Shown here: piece after piece, positions 36,386-48,554 of the stretch
Layout of the letters: every line of letters starts with the position of its first letter
Position numbering within the stretch: position 1 is the first letter of the stretch
Assembly: GCA_963573385.1 (NCBI GenBank)
Contig: CAUYLG010044499.1
Span: 1 to 64,000 of the forward strand
Direction: 5' to 3'
DNA length: 64,000 bases
DNA from: Cacajao melanocephalus
Lineage: Eukaryota > Chordata > Mammalia > Primates > Pitheciidae
Made by a program: the position numbers and the translations under genes
Notes under the pieces: model-generated
Databases searched by the model: none
What the model saw: the letters and a program-made list of their open reading frames with translations, nothing else
Told to the model about the DNA's origin: nothing

Positions 36386-37034
36386 CCAAAAGATTGTATT
36401 TATTTTAACTTTTATTTTAGGATCGGGGGTACATGTGAAAATTTGTTACAACAGTAAACATGTGTCACGGAGGTTTGTCATACAGATTATTTGATCACCC
36501 AGGTATTAAGCCCAGTACCCAACAGTTATCTTTTCTGCTCCTCTCCCTCCATCCTCACATAGATCCCAGTTTGTTGTTTCCTTGTGTTCATAAGTTCTCA
36601 TGATTTAGTTCCCATTTATAAGTGAAAGCATGTGGCAGTTGTTCTGTTCCCATGTTAGTTTGCTAAAGATAATAGCCTCCAGCTCCATTCATGTTCCCAC
36701 GGAAACATTATCTCATTCTTTCTCATGGCTGCATAGTATCCCATGGCATATATGTAGCACATTTTCTTTATCCAGTCTTTCACTGAGGGGTATTTAGGCT
36801 GATTTCACGTCTTTGCTCTTGTGAGTAGTGCTGCAATGAACATTCGCATGCATGTGTCTTTGTGGTAGAATGATTTATATTCGTCTGGGTATATATCCAG
36901 TAATGGAATTGCAGGTCAAATGGTAGTTCTGCTTTTAGCTCTTTAGGAATTGCCATAGTGCTTTCCACAATGGTTGAACTAATTTGCACTCCCACCAACA
37001 GTGTATAAGCGTTCCTTAGCCTTATTGAACATTA
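36386..37034 (-). mobile_element. 5'-truncated L1 3' end (primate-type)
   Basis: Antisense 3' UTR and C-terminal ORF2 end of a primate-age L1: 'gggggtacatgtgaaaattt' near 36425, 'ccaatttataagtg'-type blocks near 36611, 'ctccagctccattcatgttc' near 36678, 'gctgcaatgaacattcgcat' near 36830, ending 'cactcccaccaacagtgtat' near 36989. About 650 bp long, the typical truncated insertion. The tail on the left is decayed. Confidence 0.88.
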
Positions 37035-40000
37035 ATCAGTTTTGTATCTAATTAAGCAATATTAATCCAACTTTTGTTTTTTCAGTCCATAAATATACAC
37101 AAATGGCTTTATGGTTGTGGCACCTTGGCTAGAATAAACTATATTCTTCTGAACTGCCTTTCTAGCGTGTTTCCAGATAAGGTGAGCTGTAAGAGATATT
37201 CTTAACAAGAGGTGGAGGACAGAAGGGACACAGCAGCCACGGTTTTCTCAGTTATCTAATCAAACATCAATCTAGGTACCACTGTAAAGGGATTTTTTTT
37301 GCCTACATAAATGAAGTTTATGATTACTTAAGTATAAATGAGAGAGATTACTCTGGGAAGGATGGACCTTTTCAGTCAATTTAGAGTTTTCTGGGTCTAA
37401 ACTGGGGAATGTGTAAGGCTAAAATGCTTAAGCTTTCCCTGAGAACACAGCTTGGGCCCTTTTAAGTTCCAGGCTGCTCCTAATCATTCTTCTCTGACAG
37501 CCTATAAATAATGAACTTTGGCCCAAACTGATGGAGTTGCAGCATATTTATAATCTTCCCTACTGGACTTTCTGACCTATAGAACTTTCAGAATCTTCCT
37601 TTCTGGACTTTCTGACTTTTGAAGTGCAGAAAGTCCAGAATTTGTAAATCAATACCTTGAAGTGAATAAATAAGTGAATAAATATGTGTATGTGTCCATG
37701 TGTTTTAGTGATTCTTCTTACCTGGTTAAATTCTTGACTCATAAGCTTTGTTAGTGAGTTAAATAAACTTTTTACATGCTTATTCTATATTTGTGTGAAT
37801 GAACTTTTTTAAGTTTTAAAAACTTTGACTTTGACAAGGTCAATAGTAAATATCTTCAATAGTTCCTTTGTACTCCACTAAATATACTTCTTAATGTAGT
37901 AAGAAATCCAATATCATGTCTATTTGAAATGAGTTTCTTTCCGTGGTTCCCAAGTCACTAGTATCAAGTTGTCATCATAACGTTATTAAGGAATGACTTT
38001 ATTATTTTATTAGTATTATTGGTATTTAGAAACTAGGTTACTTAATTTCTGATTTAGCATATGGGAACCCAGTTAAATTTAGGGGGAGAAACTTGGCAAG
38101 AATGATCCAAAGAAGATACTCTAGAGCTAGAAAGCTCACAGACAGCCATGTATTTTGCTTGTCTTCCACTCAATGGATTACTTTAGCCAAGTGTAACAAA
38201 GAAAGGGAAAATAAAATGAACATAATGACCAGGTAGGGTACTCTGATCAAATGCTGCATTCTCTCAGTTAAAATCAGCAAGATGGAATGGCAGCTAAGAG
38301 GCTACTCTGGGAAAGGCCAACTATTTATACTAAGTATTTCTGTCAATTGAGTCAAAAACATGACTCATGATGACTTTTGGCAGCTGGAGGGACAGAAAGA
38401 GATTGTTATTTTTTCCAAATGAGCTCTTGGAGAGTTGCATCTGGTGAGCAAGAATTCTTTTAAAATAGCCCTTGAGATTAGAAAAGGATGGGTTAAGAGA
38501 AAGATGATAATTAAAAACTGGAAGAAATGAAAGTGAATAAGAAGAGCGGGAAAAAATGACTCAGATAAAAAGAGAAAAAATGACCGGGAATAGATTCTCT
38601 TTCAAATCATTGCTCTACACCACAAAAAGGAAAGCAACCAGCCTGTGGGATTTTCTGTTGATGATTCAATAGTGGCATGATTAGTTGTAGCTCAGATACG
38701 GACATGGTTTGCAAGCCAACTAGGGCCTTTCACTAGACAGGGAGGGTGCAGTGGGGAGAACTGGCAGACCGCTTCTCCTTGTGATTGAAAGAGGAAGGGT
38801 GTAGTCTGTTTGCACTTATCCTGTATTTCATCAGTTCAACTTGTGATGTTTTCATTCACTTAGAAAAATGATGAAGTGATCCTCAATGGGTGTGTTTTAC
38901 TTTCTAAACAATAAAGATATCTGTTTTTTTGTTTTGTTTTGTTTTTTTTGGTGATGCTAGAGGAGCAAATTTTCACCAACCACTTTTTCCACATTACACA
39001 GAGAGGGCATTCAATATCTAAGTGGGTGGCTCCCTCAAAGGGACCAATTTTGGAAACCCCCACCTAGAAAAACATTTTAGATTTTTATGACTCTTTTCAT
39101 CCAAAGATCTTAAGGCATTACCAAGCAAAATATGAAAGCTCTGACAACATTTGAGGTGGTAGCAGACAAGAGTTGCTGATGTTCCTTGGCAGATGAAAAA
39201 GCAGTGACCAAAATGAGGGCACCATGAGACAGAAAATAACAATAGTACCAATAATCCTATGCCTCAAACCACTGCTGCTGCCTTTGAAACTGCTGTATAC
39301 TTCTGTCATAACATAGTTTCATTGTGATTATGCACAAAATAATACCCTTTTATTAAAATACTGCCATTACCTATGTGTGAGTATGCATTATAAGTTTCTG
39401 AGTGAAACTCACACTGTCACAGTCAAAAGCAATTTCTAAGACATATGTCACGTAATTCTGAATATTTCTTATTCTTTTTACCTTTATTACATTATATCTT
39501 TGATTGACATTAACTTGTATAATTAATACTTAATTTGGGGAGCTAATGATGAGCATAAATAAGAATTATAGGTCTTATTTTATTATAAATAAAACTTTTA
39601 GTAAAATATGCCATATGTGGCTTCATTTTGCTAGTGGAATATTTACATTTGTCACGAGAGGGAAGAAATACTTTCGCAAATACATATTTTATGTTCTTGA
39701 AGGAGCTATGCTTTAGTTTTAAAATGAATTTTTCTTCTTTCCAAAATACTTTTGCATTTCTCTATACTATTGCTAAATTTAAATTTACTGTAAGCTTGAG
39801 AGGTTTTCCAGGAATAGGTTAAATCAATTAGCATTGTGCTTAGCCCACTACTAGGTATGAAAAACAAATATCTAGAATATTAAACACATTTCCTCTAAGT
39901 TCCAGAGCTCAGATTCATAATATGTTTCTCTTGACCTAAAAGATATGTAATCAAATAAGCTGCTGAGAAAACTGCTATTTTGTAATATTAATGCAATCTT

Positions 40001-40840
40001 TGCCAAATTAGTCTCTGTTTTAAATTTCAGAAAATTTCTCATATACATATTTTAATATATTTAAAATGATGAACCTATAATTGGAGACCGTCGAATGGTT
40101 CATATTTACTCTCTTGGATTTCAAAATGTAACCAGTACCAAAAAGCCTTTGGGTGTATGTACAAAATTTGTAAAAATACATAAAAACTTACTGAACCAAA
40201 ACCACAGTGGAACTCATGATAACTTTCCAGACAGCATAATTCACCATTTAGTCACAAGGGAATGCCAATCTCAAAAGGTAGATTTTACTCCAAGCCAAGA
40301 ATATCAACAAAAATAAACACTTCTTGGATTAAGAAAAAAAGGAAAATCCAATTCCATTGGCCTTAAAACAATCCTAATATTAATGATAATAAATTACCTG
40401 TCTATTTCAGTGTGCCAACACTTGAGAAATTTTTTTTCTTAAACATTGTGCCTTATTGAAATGATACTGAAAAACCAAGAATATTAGAACCTGTGGTAAT
40501 CACTGTTTTCTATTTATTATGCATTGAGGTCTATACTTCTTCCTGGTTTCATATTAGATGAGTACAGAAACCATATTAAATGTATTTAGCCAAATGAGAG
40601 AATTACAGTGAGTTGCTGCCTGTCTCTGAATTCTGCTTCCAGATAAGAAGCACAGGGAGTCCTGTTCACTCCACTTCCAACATGTGCCCTATCTCTCTCT
40701 CTCTCTCTCTGTTCCCACTGCCCTAGTTCAGACTGAGGCATCTCTTGCCTGGCAGTTATAACAGCTTCTTCCCCTCTGCTTCCTCTCTCTTTCTGATCTT
40801 TGCCTTCCCCCTATTTTCAATTTGATCTCCTCTCAGCAGT
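37035..40840. other. Long unassigned stretch
   Basis: No gene, RNA or repeat family recognised over 3.8 kb. A perfect 14-bp-arm hairpin lies at 37601-37640, and a (tc)n run at 40691-40712. Frames at 37560-37742, 38860-39063, 39018-39251, 39118-39309, 39628-39822 and 40095-40316 overlap one another or are short, and have no recognisable domain. 37140-37740 might be an old LTR (a 'gcctataaataatg' TATA-like block at 37501), but the family was not identified. Confidence 0.5.
37601..37640. repeat. Perfect hairpin, 14-bp arms, 12-base loop
   Basis: Arms 37601-37614 ('ttctggactttctg') and 37627-37640 ('cagaaagtccagaa') are exact reverse complements. A direct near-copy of the left arm lies upstream at 37563-37575. 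Confidence 0.9.
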
Positions 40841-41586
40841 TTGACTCATCTTTTAAGAAATGATATCAGATCAGTTCATTCCCTAGCTTGAAATTCCTAA
40901 CCAGGTTCTCATTGCACTTATACTACAATACAATCCTATTTTTATAGAATCTATACAATATGTATGCAGAACCTATTTCTCTATTGTACATGCATATACA
41001 ACCCAGAAATATCAGATTATAACAATGAAGCATTGAAGTAATATTATTTACCAGTTTGTTAGGCTTCTGATTTTTTAACTATATGCACATATATAAATCT
41101 CAGAAATTACATTGGGGATGTGAATTTCAGTTGGCTTAGCAGGAAAGAGAAGCTAGCTCACAATAAAAAAGATAAAACATGGAAAGTTATATTAGACACA
41201 ATGTGTATAAATCTGACAGGCTGGATGTTTTCATTTCACCAACTCTTCATTCTGTGCCTTTCCTCTGCAATGACAAAAACAGAACTTGCATGAAAAAAAC
41301 TTACAAAAATTTAGTTTTGGGGATTTAGGGCAGCTACAACCAAAATAAAACAGTAAAGATTGGCAGGACAGGCATGGTGGCTCATGCCTGTAATCCCAGC
41401 ACTTTGAGAGGCTGAGTCCAGCACATCACTTGACATCAGGAGTTGGAGACCAGTTTGGCCAACCTGGTGAAATCTGGCTATACTAAAAATACAAAAATTA
41501 GCCTTGCATGGTGGCACACACCTGGAACCCCAACTACTCGGGAAGCTGAGGCATGAGAATCACTTGAACCTGGAAGCCAGAGGTTG
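40841..41586. repeat. Tandem duplication, copy 1
   Basis: Starts 'ttgactcatcttttaagaaa'. It contains two stretches that recur in copy 2 (40841-40950 and 41271-41405) and ends inside a sense Alu, where copy 2 begins. The 320 bp between those stretches is not found in copy 2. Confidence 0.88.
41362..41586 (+). mobile_element. Alu SINE, truncated at its 3' side by the duplication
   Basis: Sense Alu from 'ggcaggacaggcatggtggc' up to 'ccagaggttg', where it stops without right-monomer end or A tail. The next bases are the start of copy 2. It shares the unusual run 'ctttgagaggctgagtc' and a 'catcacttg' segment with the Alu in copy 2. Confidence 0.9.
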
Positions 41587-41965
41587 ACTCATCTTTTAAG
41601 AAATGGTAATCAGATCACTTCATTACCTAGCTTGAAATTCCTAGCCAGCTTCTCATTGTACTTAGAATAAAATCCAATTTTTACAGAATTACAGAATGAC
41701 AAAAACAGAACTTGCATGAAAAAAGCTTATAAAAGTTTAGTTTTGGGGATTTAGGGCAGCTACAATGAAACTGAAACAATGTAAAGAATGGCCAGTTGGG
41801 TGTGGTGGCTCACACCTGTACTCCCAGCACTTTGAGAGGTTGAGTCTGGTGCATCACTTGTGAAGGTCCAAGTGCATCATAAGTGACGAGCTGAGATCTC
41901 GTCACTGCACTCCAGCCTGGGCAACAAAGTGAGATGACAGAGAAAGAAAGAGAGAAAGAGAAAGA
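41584..41965. repeat. Tandem duplication, copy 2 (shortened)
   Basis: 41584-41689 matches 40841-40950 and 41697-41860 matches 41271-41430 (same order and orientation, roughly 90% by eye). It then supplies the 3' end of the Alu that copy 1 lacks. Confidence 0.88.
41790..41965 (+). mobile_element. Alu SINE, internally deleted, with GA-rich tail
   Basis: Sense Alu with 5' end ('ggccagttgggtgtggtggc') and 3' end ('cactccagcctgggcaacaa'), missing about 100-130 bp in the middle. A short stretch of unclear origin lies near 41868-41885. The tail is a (gaaa)n run at 41940-41965. Confidence 0.88.
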
Positions 41966-44089
41966 GACATCTGTGGCATATTACTAAAAATCAAAGAACC
42001 TAGGTTCTAGTCTTGTTTTTGTCAGACATGTTATGGTAGGGAAGATAATGTCTTAGACTCTACTCTTTGTCTGTAAGGTGGGTGTGGTACAATTTCTACA
42101 TCCATTACAAATGTATTACTGTATCACACTATAAATAAATGAAGTGCATGAATGTGTCAAGGGTAACAGTTTGGCATTAAATGGTCATTTTTTTTAACCC
42201 CCAATTCTATTACCTTTATCCTTCCCTGCACTGCTAATGTGGTAGGAATATCACCAGCCCTGGTGACCCAAGTAGGGGATTCAAGTACAGCTAAGAACAA
42301 AGAACTCAATTGAGAACCTATGGAAATTCATTTGAGATTCATAACAAACACAATTATCAAAAAACCAAGAAGTTTTCCATATGTAAGACCCCAGGAATTT
42401 ATTATGAGGACAGTTTTCAGTTTGTGGTTTTGAACAACAACAGCAGCAAAAAAGTTTTCTTAGAAGAACAAGAGGCAGAGCCTAGAGGACTAAATAGTCT
42501 ATGAAACAGGCATAAAGTGAAGGATTGAGGATGATCACCTAAGAGCAGCTTCCTGCTACACAGGAAATAAATATTAAACACACACGTAGGCACATGCAGT
42601 CATGTACACTTTTGGTGAAGGAAGATGGAGTTTGGAGAATATTTGAAGTCAATAATTCAAGATTTAGATGCTCTCTGAGTCCCTGAAAAGAAAGCTACAA
42701 TCCTATACTTTTGAGGCTTGACTTAGGGTGAAAAAGAAAATGGAATGTCGATACTTACACTAGATTAGCAAAATCCCAGAGGAGAGAATTATATCTTCAA
42801 AGAAACATTTAAGTAAAATTTCAAGTTCTTTGAAATTCTTCATTTACAGAAGTGCTAGAAAGTCCAAACTAGGGCAAAGATGACAAATGTCTGATAGAGG
42901 TGTTCCATAGATGAGGCCAAGAACAAGCCTTACAAAGCCCAGCAGGAATCCAGTGGCAGAGAGAGCAGAGGAGAATACACAGTACACAATTCCCAACAGG
43001 GCCAGTGCACACTCAGTAAGTCTTTAAACTGAATGAGCAGGGTCCTTACGCTGAGGGGACTTTGGCCAAGAGTTTAGTCAAGATGGGTAAACTGCACAAC
43101 CAAAGACCACAGGAAACTGTGGATGCTAGTCTACAGAGCCAAAGGTCAGTCAGAGCAACAAATACGACCACAGGGAAGAGTCAAATAACGGCATTGATGT
43201 CAGACACCCTCAAGAGGAAAATGATGTTTGTTCATCAGAAGTGATACGATTATCTCAGAGTTTCCAGATGAAGCATGTTACACCATTATGAAAGTGGGAG
43301 TTCCACACCCAAGTTATGTTCACTTTTTTAAAAATGAAGAAAAATTAATTCACACAAATACACAACTGAATTGTGACTGCAAAAACACCTAATTCCTTAC
43401 CGCTGTGCATCAGGGTATCTAGGAGGTGACATTTTTATTATTGTGATTATTATTATTACTAATGAAAGAATGCGTCATTTAAAAGTTACCGGCTGCTGGC
43501 ACTTCTAACAGCAGAGACCACAAATTGCTGTGGACCAATGTGCCTGTCCGTGCAGGAGTTGATCAGGATGGCAGCAGAATGTGTGGAACTTTCTGTTCTT
43601 GACAATGTGGCACTAAAACAGAAAAAGGAACACATCAGTAAACATTTTCATTTTATTTATTTTTTTTTCTTTTTCCACAGGGAAAATATAAGTTAGTCTG
43701 ATGGCCTCCATGAGAGAAAATAAAACGTTCCATACTTTAGTGATATTTAAATTTTTCTCCTAATTTAAATATAAAAACATGACGTTCTAGGCCCCAAGGG
43801 GCTGGAGGAAAACGTAATAATTACAAAAAATATATGTAGCAACTTACTTCATGGGTGATGAAAGGAATATGAGATAGCCAAACTGTTTATGAGTCTTCAA
43901 TGACCTAAAAACTGACAAATGTATTTAAAAGAATTGGTGGCATATAAAATTGAATCAAAAACATTTAACTAGATAACATAATTCATTTACTTAAAATTGT
44001 CTCTGTTAAGATGCTAAATACAGTTAAGAAATTGACTCATACACTGGTGATTATTAAAAGCATATATATATTTATGACTATTTTTCTTT
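41966..44089. other. No recognisable gene or repeat
   Basis: Includes small (att)n tracts near 43434-43460 and a pyrimidine tract plus AG at 43651-43680 that looks like a splice acceptor but lacks any supporting exon. Frames at 42310-42504 and 43062-43244 are not recognisable. Confidence 0.5.
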
Positions 44090-44383
44090 TTTGTGGGGGG
44101 AGATGGAGTCTCATTCTGTTATCCAGGCAGGAGTGCAATGGCGCAATCTTGGCTCACTGCAACTTCCACCTCCCAGGTTCAAGCAATTCTCCTGACTCAG
44201 CCTCCTGAGTAGCTGGGATTACAGGCATGCATCATCACTCCCAACTAATTTTTGTAGTTTTAGTAGAGACCAGGTTCAACCATGTTGGCCAGGCTGGTCT
44301 CAAACTCCTGACCTCAAGTGATCCGCCAGCCTCGACCTCCCAAAGTGCTGGGATTACAGATGTGAGCCACCACGCCTGGCTTG
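44090..44383 (-). mobile_element. Alu SINE
   Basis: Antisense Alu from 'ttgtggggggagatggagtc' to 'accacgcctggc'. The poly(T) is short (44084-44091) and followed by a G-run. The short word 'tattttt' on both sides may be the remnant TSD. Confidence 0.95.
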
Positions 44384-45469
44384 TATTTTTAAATCACAGA
44401 TGAGGAACTTTTTATTCTATTAACTTCACAGATTCTTGGAGTCATTAAAACTTACTGAAAAACATTCAGCTTTCCCCCTAACTATGGGAAGAGCAGTAAA
44501 AAACAAAAAAGAAAACTACATCACCTGATTATGTACAAAGTATAAAATTGACAGGATTAGATGATGGAAAGTGGGTATCTCTTTCTATATTTCAATTGTT
44601 TGAGAAATTGTTGTGTTGAATCAAATATACTTTAATAAGAAATGTAAACTAAATAAAATGGTCAGAAAACTGTTCCAATAGCTGAAGGATCATAATTTCA
44701 TGTGGAAAATTTTCAATCCCCTAGAAATAAGTTTTAAATATTTTGCCAACATATGTCTCAATTTCTAAGTCTTGTAAAAATATAGTCTTTCTTGAATATT
44801 TTTGAAGGACACTTACAATAGCTATATTCAGTAAAACCCCATTTATCTGATAAAAGTTCATTCAAAATAGTGTATAACTTGAAGGACTACTCTTAAGTAA
44901 TTGTATAGATAGAGTTTTCCTGTTGAGTGTTCATTTATTTTGAGACAAAATTTCAAGGTTACAGAAATATATATAAAGAAGCAGAATGGTCACACATTAG
45001 TTATCAAGCTATATTATGCTTTTCCATGAGCAAAAACTGAATACCAGCATCATATCATGACATATTTGTCCTGTGAGTTAAAGTGTCTTCACAATAAAAC
45101 CCAATTGCCATGACTAGAAGAATCATAAGGCTGTATCCATTGATTCCCAAGGTCACTAAGATAGATGGCTAATCTGACATTTCTCTTCACATAAGAAAGA
45201 GAACCCTGACTTAGGACTATATAAAAGATAAAGCCTCATAAATATTGCTGTAGATTTTTGATAATATTAACCTTTTTAAGTATTTTCCACCAAAATACAA
45301 ATTATTGTTTTTAAGAATAATCTAAAGTAAACAGAAAGGGAACAAAACAAAAACGGGTTACAATATGTTTTATTCTTATTTTTTAGAATTAATTTATATT
45401 TCTAAATTTGTAATACATGCATTGAAAACAGATTCAAGAGGTATTAAAGTATAGAAAATAAAGAAGTAA
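44384..45469. other. No recognisable gene or repeat
   Basis: AT-rich DNA without a supported feature. Confidence 0.5.
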
Positions 45470-45583
45470 TTTTCTTTTTTATTCCTATCCAGCTTTTCTC
45501 CCCAAAGGGCACCACTATTGCTAGCTCCTTGGATATTCTTCCACCGATATCCTTTGCACATATAAGTATATATGTGCCTGTAG
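45470..45583. repeat. Inverted repeat, left arm
   Basis: 114 bp whose reverse complement lies at 45976-46088 with about a dozen mismatches. It contains 'agctccttggatattcttcc' near 45523. The origin of the sequence (old L1-like or unique) is not clear. Confidence 0.9.
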
Positions 45584-45595
45584 CTGCATTATTAT

Positions 45596-45755
45596 ATAGT
45601 ATTATATATATATATATATAATACTTTCAAATACACAGAATGCACTATTACACAATATTATTATATAGCATTATATAGTATTATATGGTATTATTCAAAT
45701 ACACAAAATGCATTATTATGTAGTATTATAGAAATTTTTAAATACACAGAATAAA
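45596..45755. repeat. AT-rich minisatellite in the loop of the inverted repeat
   Basis: Three copies of a word of the form 'caaatacaca(g/a)aat' (45628, 45694 and 45739), separated by 'tatta/tatagtattat' runs, with a (ta)n tract at 45605-45620. The period is irregular (about 45-66 bp). Confidence 0.75.
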
Positions 45756-45975
45756 GCATGTATGCGTGTACACATTCAGCACCAAAAGTGTACATTGATT
45801 GGGTTTGTTTAAATAAATAATTATAAATCTGTCTAATGGAATGTTTTGTAGATATTATAAAAATTTAAAAAGTTTTTATATGCACCAAAATAGAATACTC
45901 TATTTATATTAAGTGAAAAATAAAGATAGAGAAAAGATTTCATATTATGCTAAATTTACATGTTAAAGAAGAAAT

Positions 45976-46088
45976 CTACAGGCACATATATACTTATATG
46001 TGCATAGGATATCTGTGGAAGGATATCCAAGGAACTAGCAATGGTCGTGGCCTTGGGGAGAAGAGCTGGGTAGGAATAAAAAAGAAAA
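45976..46088. repeat. Inverted repeat, right arm
   Basis: Reverse-complement partner of 45470-45583. It starts 'ctacaggcacatatatactt' and ends in 'taggaataaaaaagaaaa', followed by an A-run to 46097. Confidence 0.9.
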
Positions 46089-46097
46089 AAAAAAAAA

Positions 46098-47145
46098 GAT
46101 ATACATGCATATAGATATAGATATAAATATATCCATAGAAAGTGAATTGCTGGAACATAGGATATGCATTTACATTTATGATTAGATAATAAAGCTGCCT
46201 TTAATTCCAAATATATGAATTCATGCTCTTTTAAAAGGTATAAATCTGTTTCCCCGTATTACAGGGTATAAAATGTTTTTATTGTCATTTTGAAAATGAC
46301 TAAATTGAAGACATATTTGCCTATGTTTGAAAATTTAAAAAATAAAAAACAGGAACATAAGCTACAATGGAAGGTTTGCACATTTTCTTTTATAAAAGTA
46401 AATATAATCTTCAAGTTTAATTTTTCTTTGAACAGATAAAATAATGTCATTTTTTTTACAAAGTCAGTTTATTTCAAACTAATAATTATCTCCAAATTTC
46501 AGCTATATTACAAATAAAATAAAATTACTTCAGTTTGAATATAAATAGTGTAATTGTAGAAAGTGATTCATTTCCTCATGTATCATTTAAAGGCAGAGAA
46601 TGCTGGTAATCAATTTAAGATCACTCGTCAGAAATCAAATATTTAATTCTACTTTTTCCAAGTTGTTTGATTTCTCAATACTTTGTATTTCTTTTTTTTT
46701 CCTCTAAAATAAGAAATCTCAAGGTTTAAATTCTTCCCAATAAAGTACACTCTTAAAAATTAAAAGAAAAATATTGAGCAAAAGTTTTACTCATTCAAAT
46801 GCTAGTTTCTTTTTCGTACTTAAAAATACTTATTTGTAGACTTTTGGACAAAAACACTACTCTCAACTTTAATACTTGAGTAATTTCAAGACTGCAATCC
46901 TTGGTTAAGAGTTACTTGCTCAACCATGTTTTTCTTTAAATAAAACCCCACTTTACATTTTACAGTTAATCAATTTTAGAAGATTCGATTTGATAAATAT
47001 ATTTTTTATAGTTTGGTGCAAAGTTTTTGCTATTGAAAACAGCTATGTGATTGTGAAATATTACCAATGCCTTGAGCATTCGGGAAATTTTTCTATTTAT
47101 ACATAAGACATGGGATTAAATTGTAAAACAGGAGGAAAATAACTT
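46098..47145. other. No recognisable gene or repeat
   Basis: AT-rich DNA without a supported feature. Confidence 0.5.
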
Positions 47146-47213
47146 CTTGACCCAGGATGCAGAGATTGCAGTGATTCTCCTGCCTCAGCCTCCTGAGTAG
47201 CTGGGATTACAGG
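47146..47213. mobile_element. Tiny Alu fragment with internal inversion
   Basis: 47146-47174 is sense Alu ('cttgacccaggatgcagaga'). 47171-47213 is antisense Alu and is the segment that in a normal Alu lies immediately before it ('gattctcctgcctcagcctc'). The two share 'gtga' at the join. There is no tail, no TSD and no other Alu sequence. Confidence 0.88.
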
Positions 47214-48029
47214 TAATACCCATTCAGAATTGCTTTTGCTGTGATAAAACCCCAGAAGTATTAATTAGACACTTTGAAGCATCGGACATCACATTTAAGT
47301 CTAAACTCCTTGAGAATCATAAGTGCTCCTTAAAAAAACTGCTGAACTGAAATTTGTCTCACTAAAAGACTCAAGAAAGAGGATGAACAAGGCTGGCTCT
47401 CTGACCCTTTCAACCAGACTCCCGCGATGAATGCAAAGATCTGGCAGTAGTACCAGTTTGACTTCTCTTTGACCACCACTGAGGTAAAGGGATATACATG
47501 CATAATTAAAGACAGCGGCCAGAGGTCAGTTCTACTGGGTTATCTGAATAAGACTCTTAGCAGAAGAAAGGGGATTTTTATAACCCTTGGGAAAAGGGAT
47601 AAGAAGAAGAACCTGGGGTGTGTCTTCAGTGGGCCCCAGATTCCCAGCCCTGAGAATCCTTATCTGAGCAGAACTTGCTAAAAGGTTTCCACAAGACACT
47701 AAGACATTATCATCCTCGGTGACTCGAAAGATATTAACACTCTCATCCGTAGGAGAATATGAATCCTCATTTACTCTGTACAATGCCCATTCTTGCAGTG
47801 AGGTTTTATTTCATGGAAATATATGTTTGTGTATTTATAATTTTTCATGAAAATATGTTTTAATGTCTTATCAGATATTGGTATTCTGTGATTCATAAAA
47901 ATTTATTGGTGGCACTAGCTTTTATCACAGCTTAGAAAATTTAAAAACCTGTTTAAACCTTTATCATTTTGGTACTTACTATTTACTGTCTATAGTATCT
48001 TTCCACTATATCTCATAATCAGTAATTAT
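47214..48029. other. No recognisable gene or repeat
   Basis: Contains overlapping frames on both strands at 47469-47783, neither with a recognisable domain. Confidence 0.45.
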
Positions 48030-48236
48030 GAATGAAGCCCTGACTAGCTCTCCCACAAAAGAACTTACATAATTTGGTCCTCATTGCCAAAAGATAGTCT
48101 GAACTCCCAGAACATTTGTTATACTATTCAGAATCTAGCTCCCATTAACTGCCAAGTCACATCTCTATTCAGCTACCAGCATTTTGCATTGCAGACATTT
48201 AAAACTTGTTGAAAAGTTTATCTGATGTAACTCTGT
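48030..48236 (+). mobile_element. L2 LINE, left piece
   Basis: Diverged sense L2 sequence ahead of an inserted Alu ('agctaccagcattttgcatt' near 48170). The assignment rests mainly on its continuation after the Alu. Confidence 0.5.
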
Positions 48237-48554
48237 TTTGTTTTGCTTTGTTTTGTTTTGAGATGGGATGTCACTCTGTCACCCAGGTGGGAGTGTGCTG
48301 GTGCACTATCATGGCTCATGGGTCACTGTAACTTGAACACCTGGGTTCAACAGATTCTCTCATCTCAACCTCCTGAGTAGCTGAGACTACGAGCGCATAC
48401 CACAAAAACCAGCTGATTTTTGTTTTTTTACTATAGAGATGGGATCTTGCTATATTGCCCAGGCTGGTCTCAAACTCCTGGCCTCAAGCAATCCTCCCAT
48501 CTCAGTCTCCCAAAGTATAGGGATTACAGGTGTGGCCACCCTGCCCAGCCTCAA
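48237..48554 (-). mobile_element. Alu SINE, old (J-like), inserted in L2
   Basis: Antisense diverged Alu with a (ttttg)n tail at 48235-48261. The TSD 'atgtaactctgt' is at 48225-48236 and 48555-48566. A small insertion sits in the right monomer near 48318. Confidence 0.95.

Noticed and set aside
38860..39309. Three overlapping minus-strand frames of 63-77 aa
   Set aside because: They overlap in different frames, have no recognisable domain, and no promoter or splice context is visible.
42000..42190. Possible MIR core
   Set aside because: Only scattered short words match. The order and spacing are too weak to call.
43651..43681. Pyrimidine tract followed by CAG, resembling a splice acceptor
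   Set aside because: No open exon, donor or conserved frame follows. Tracts of this sort are common in AT-rich DNA.
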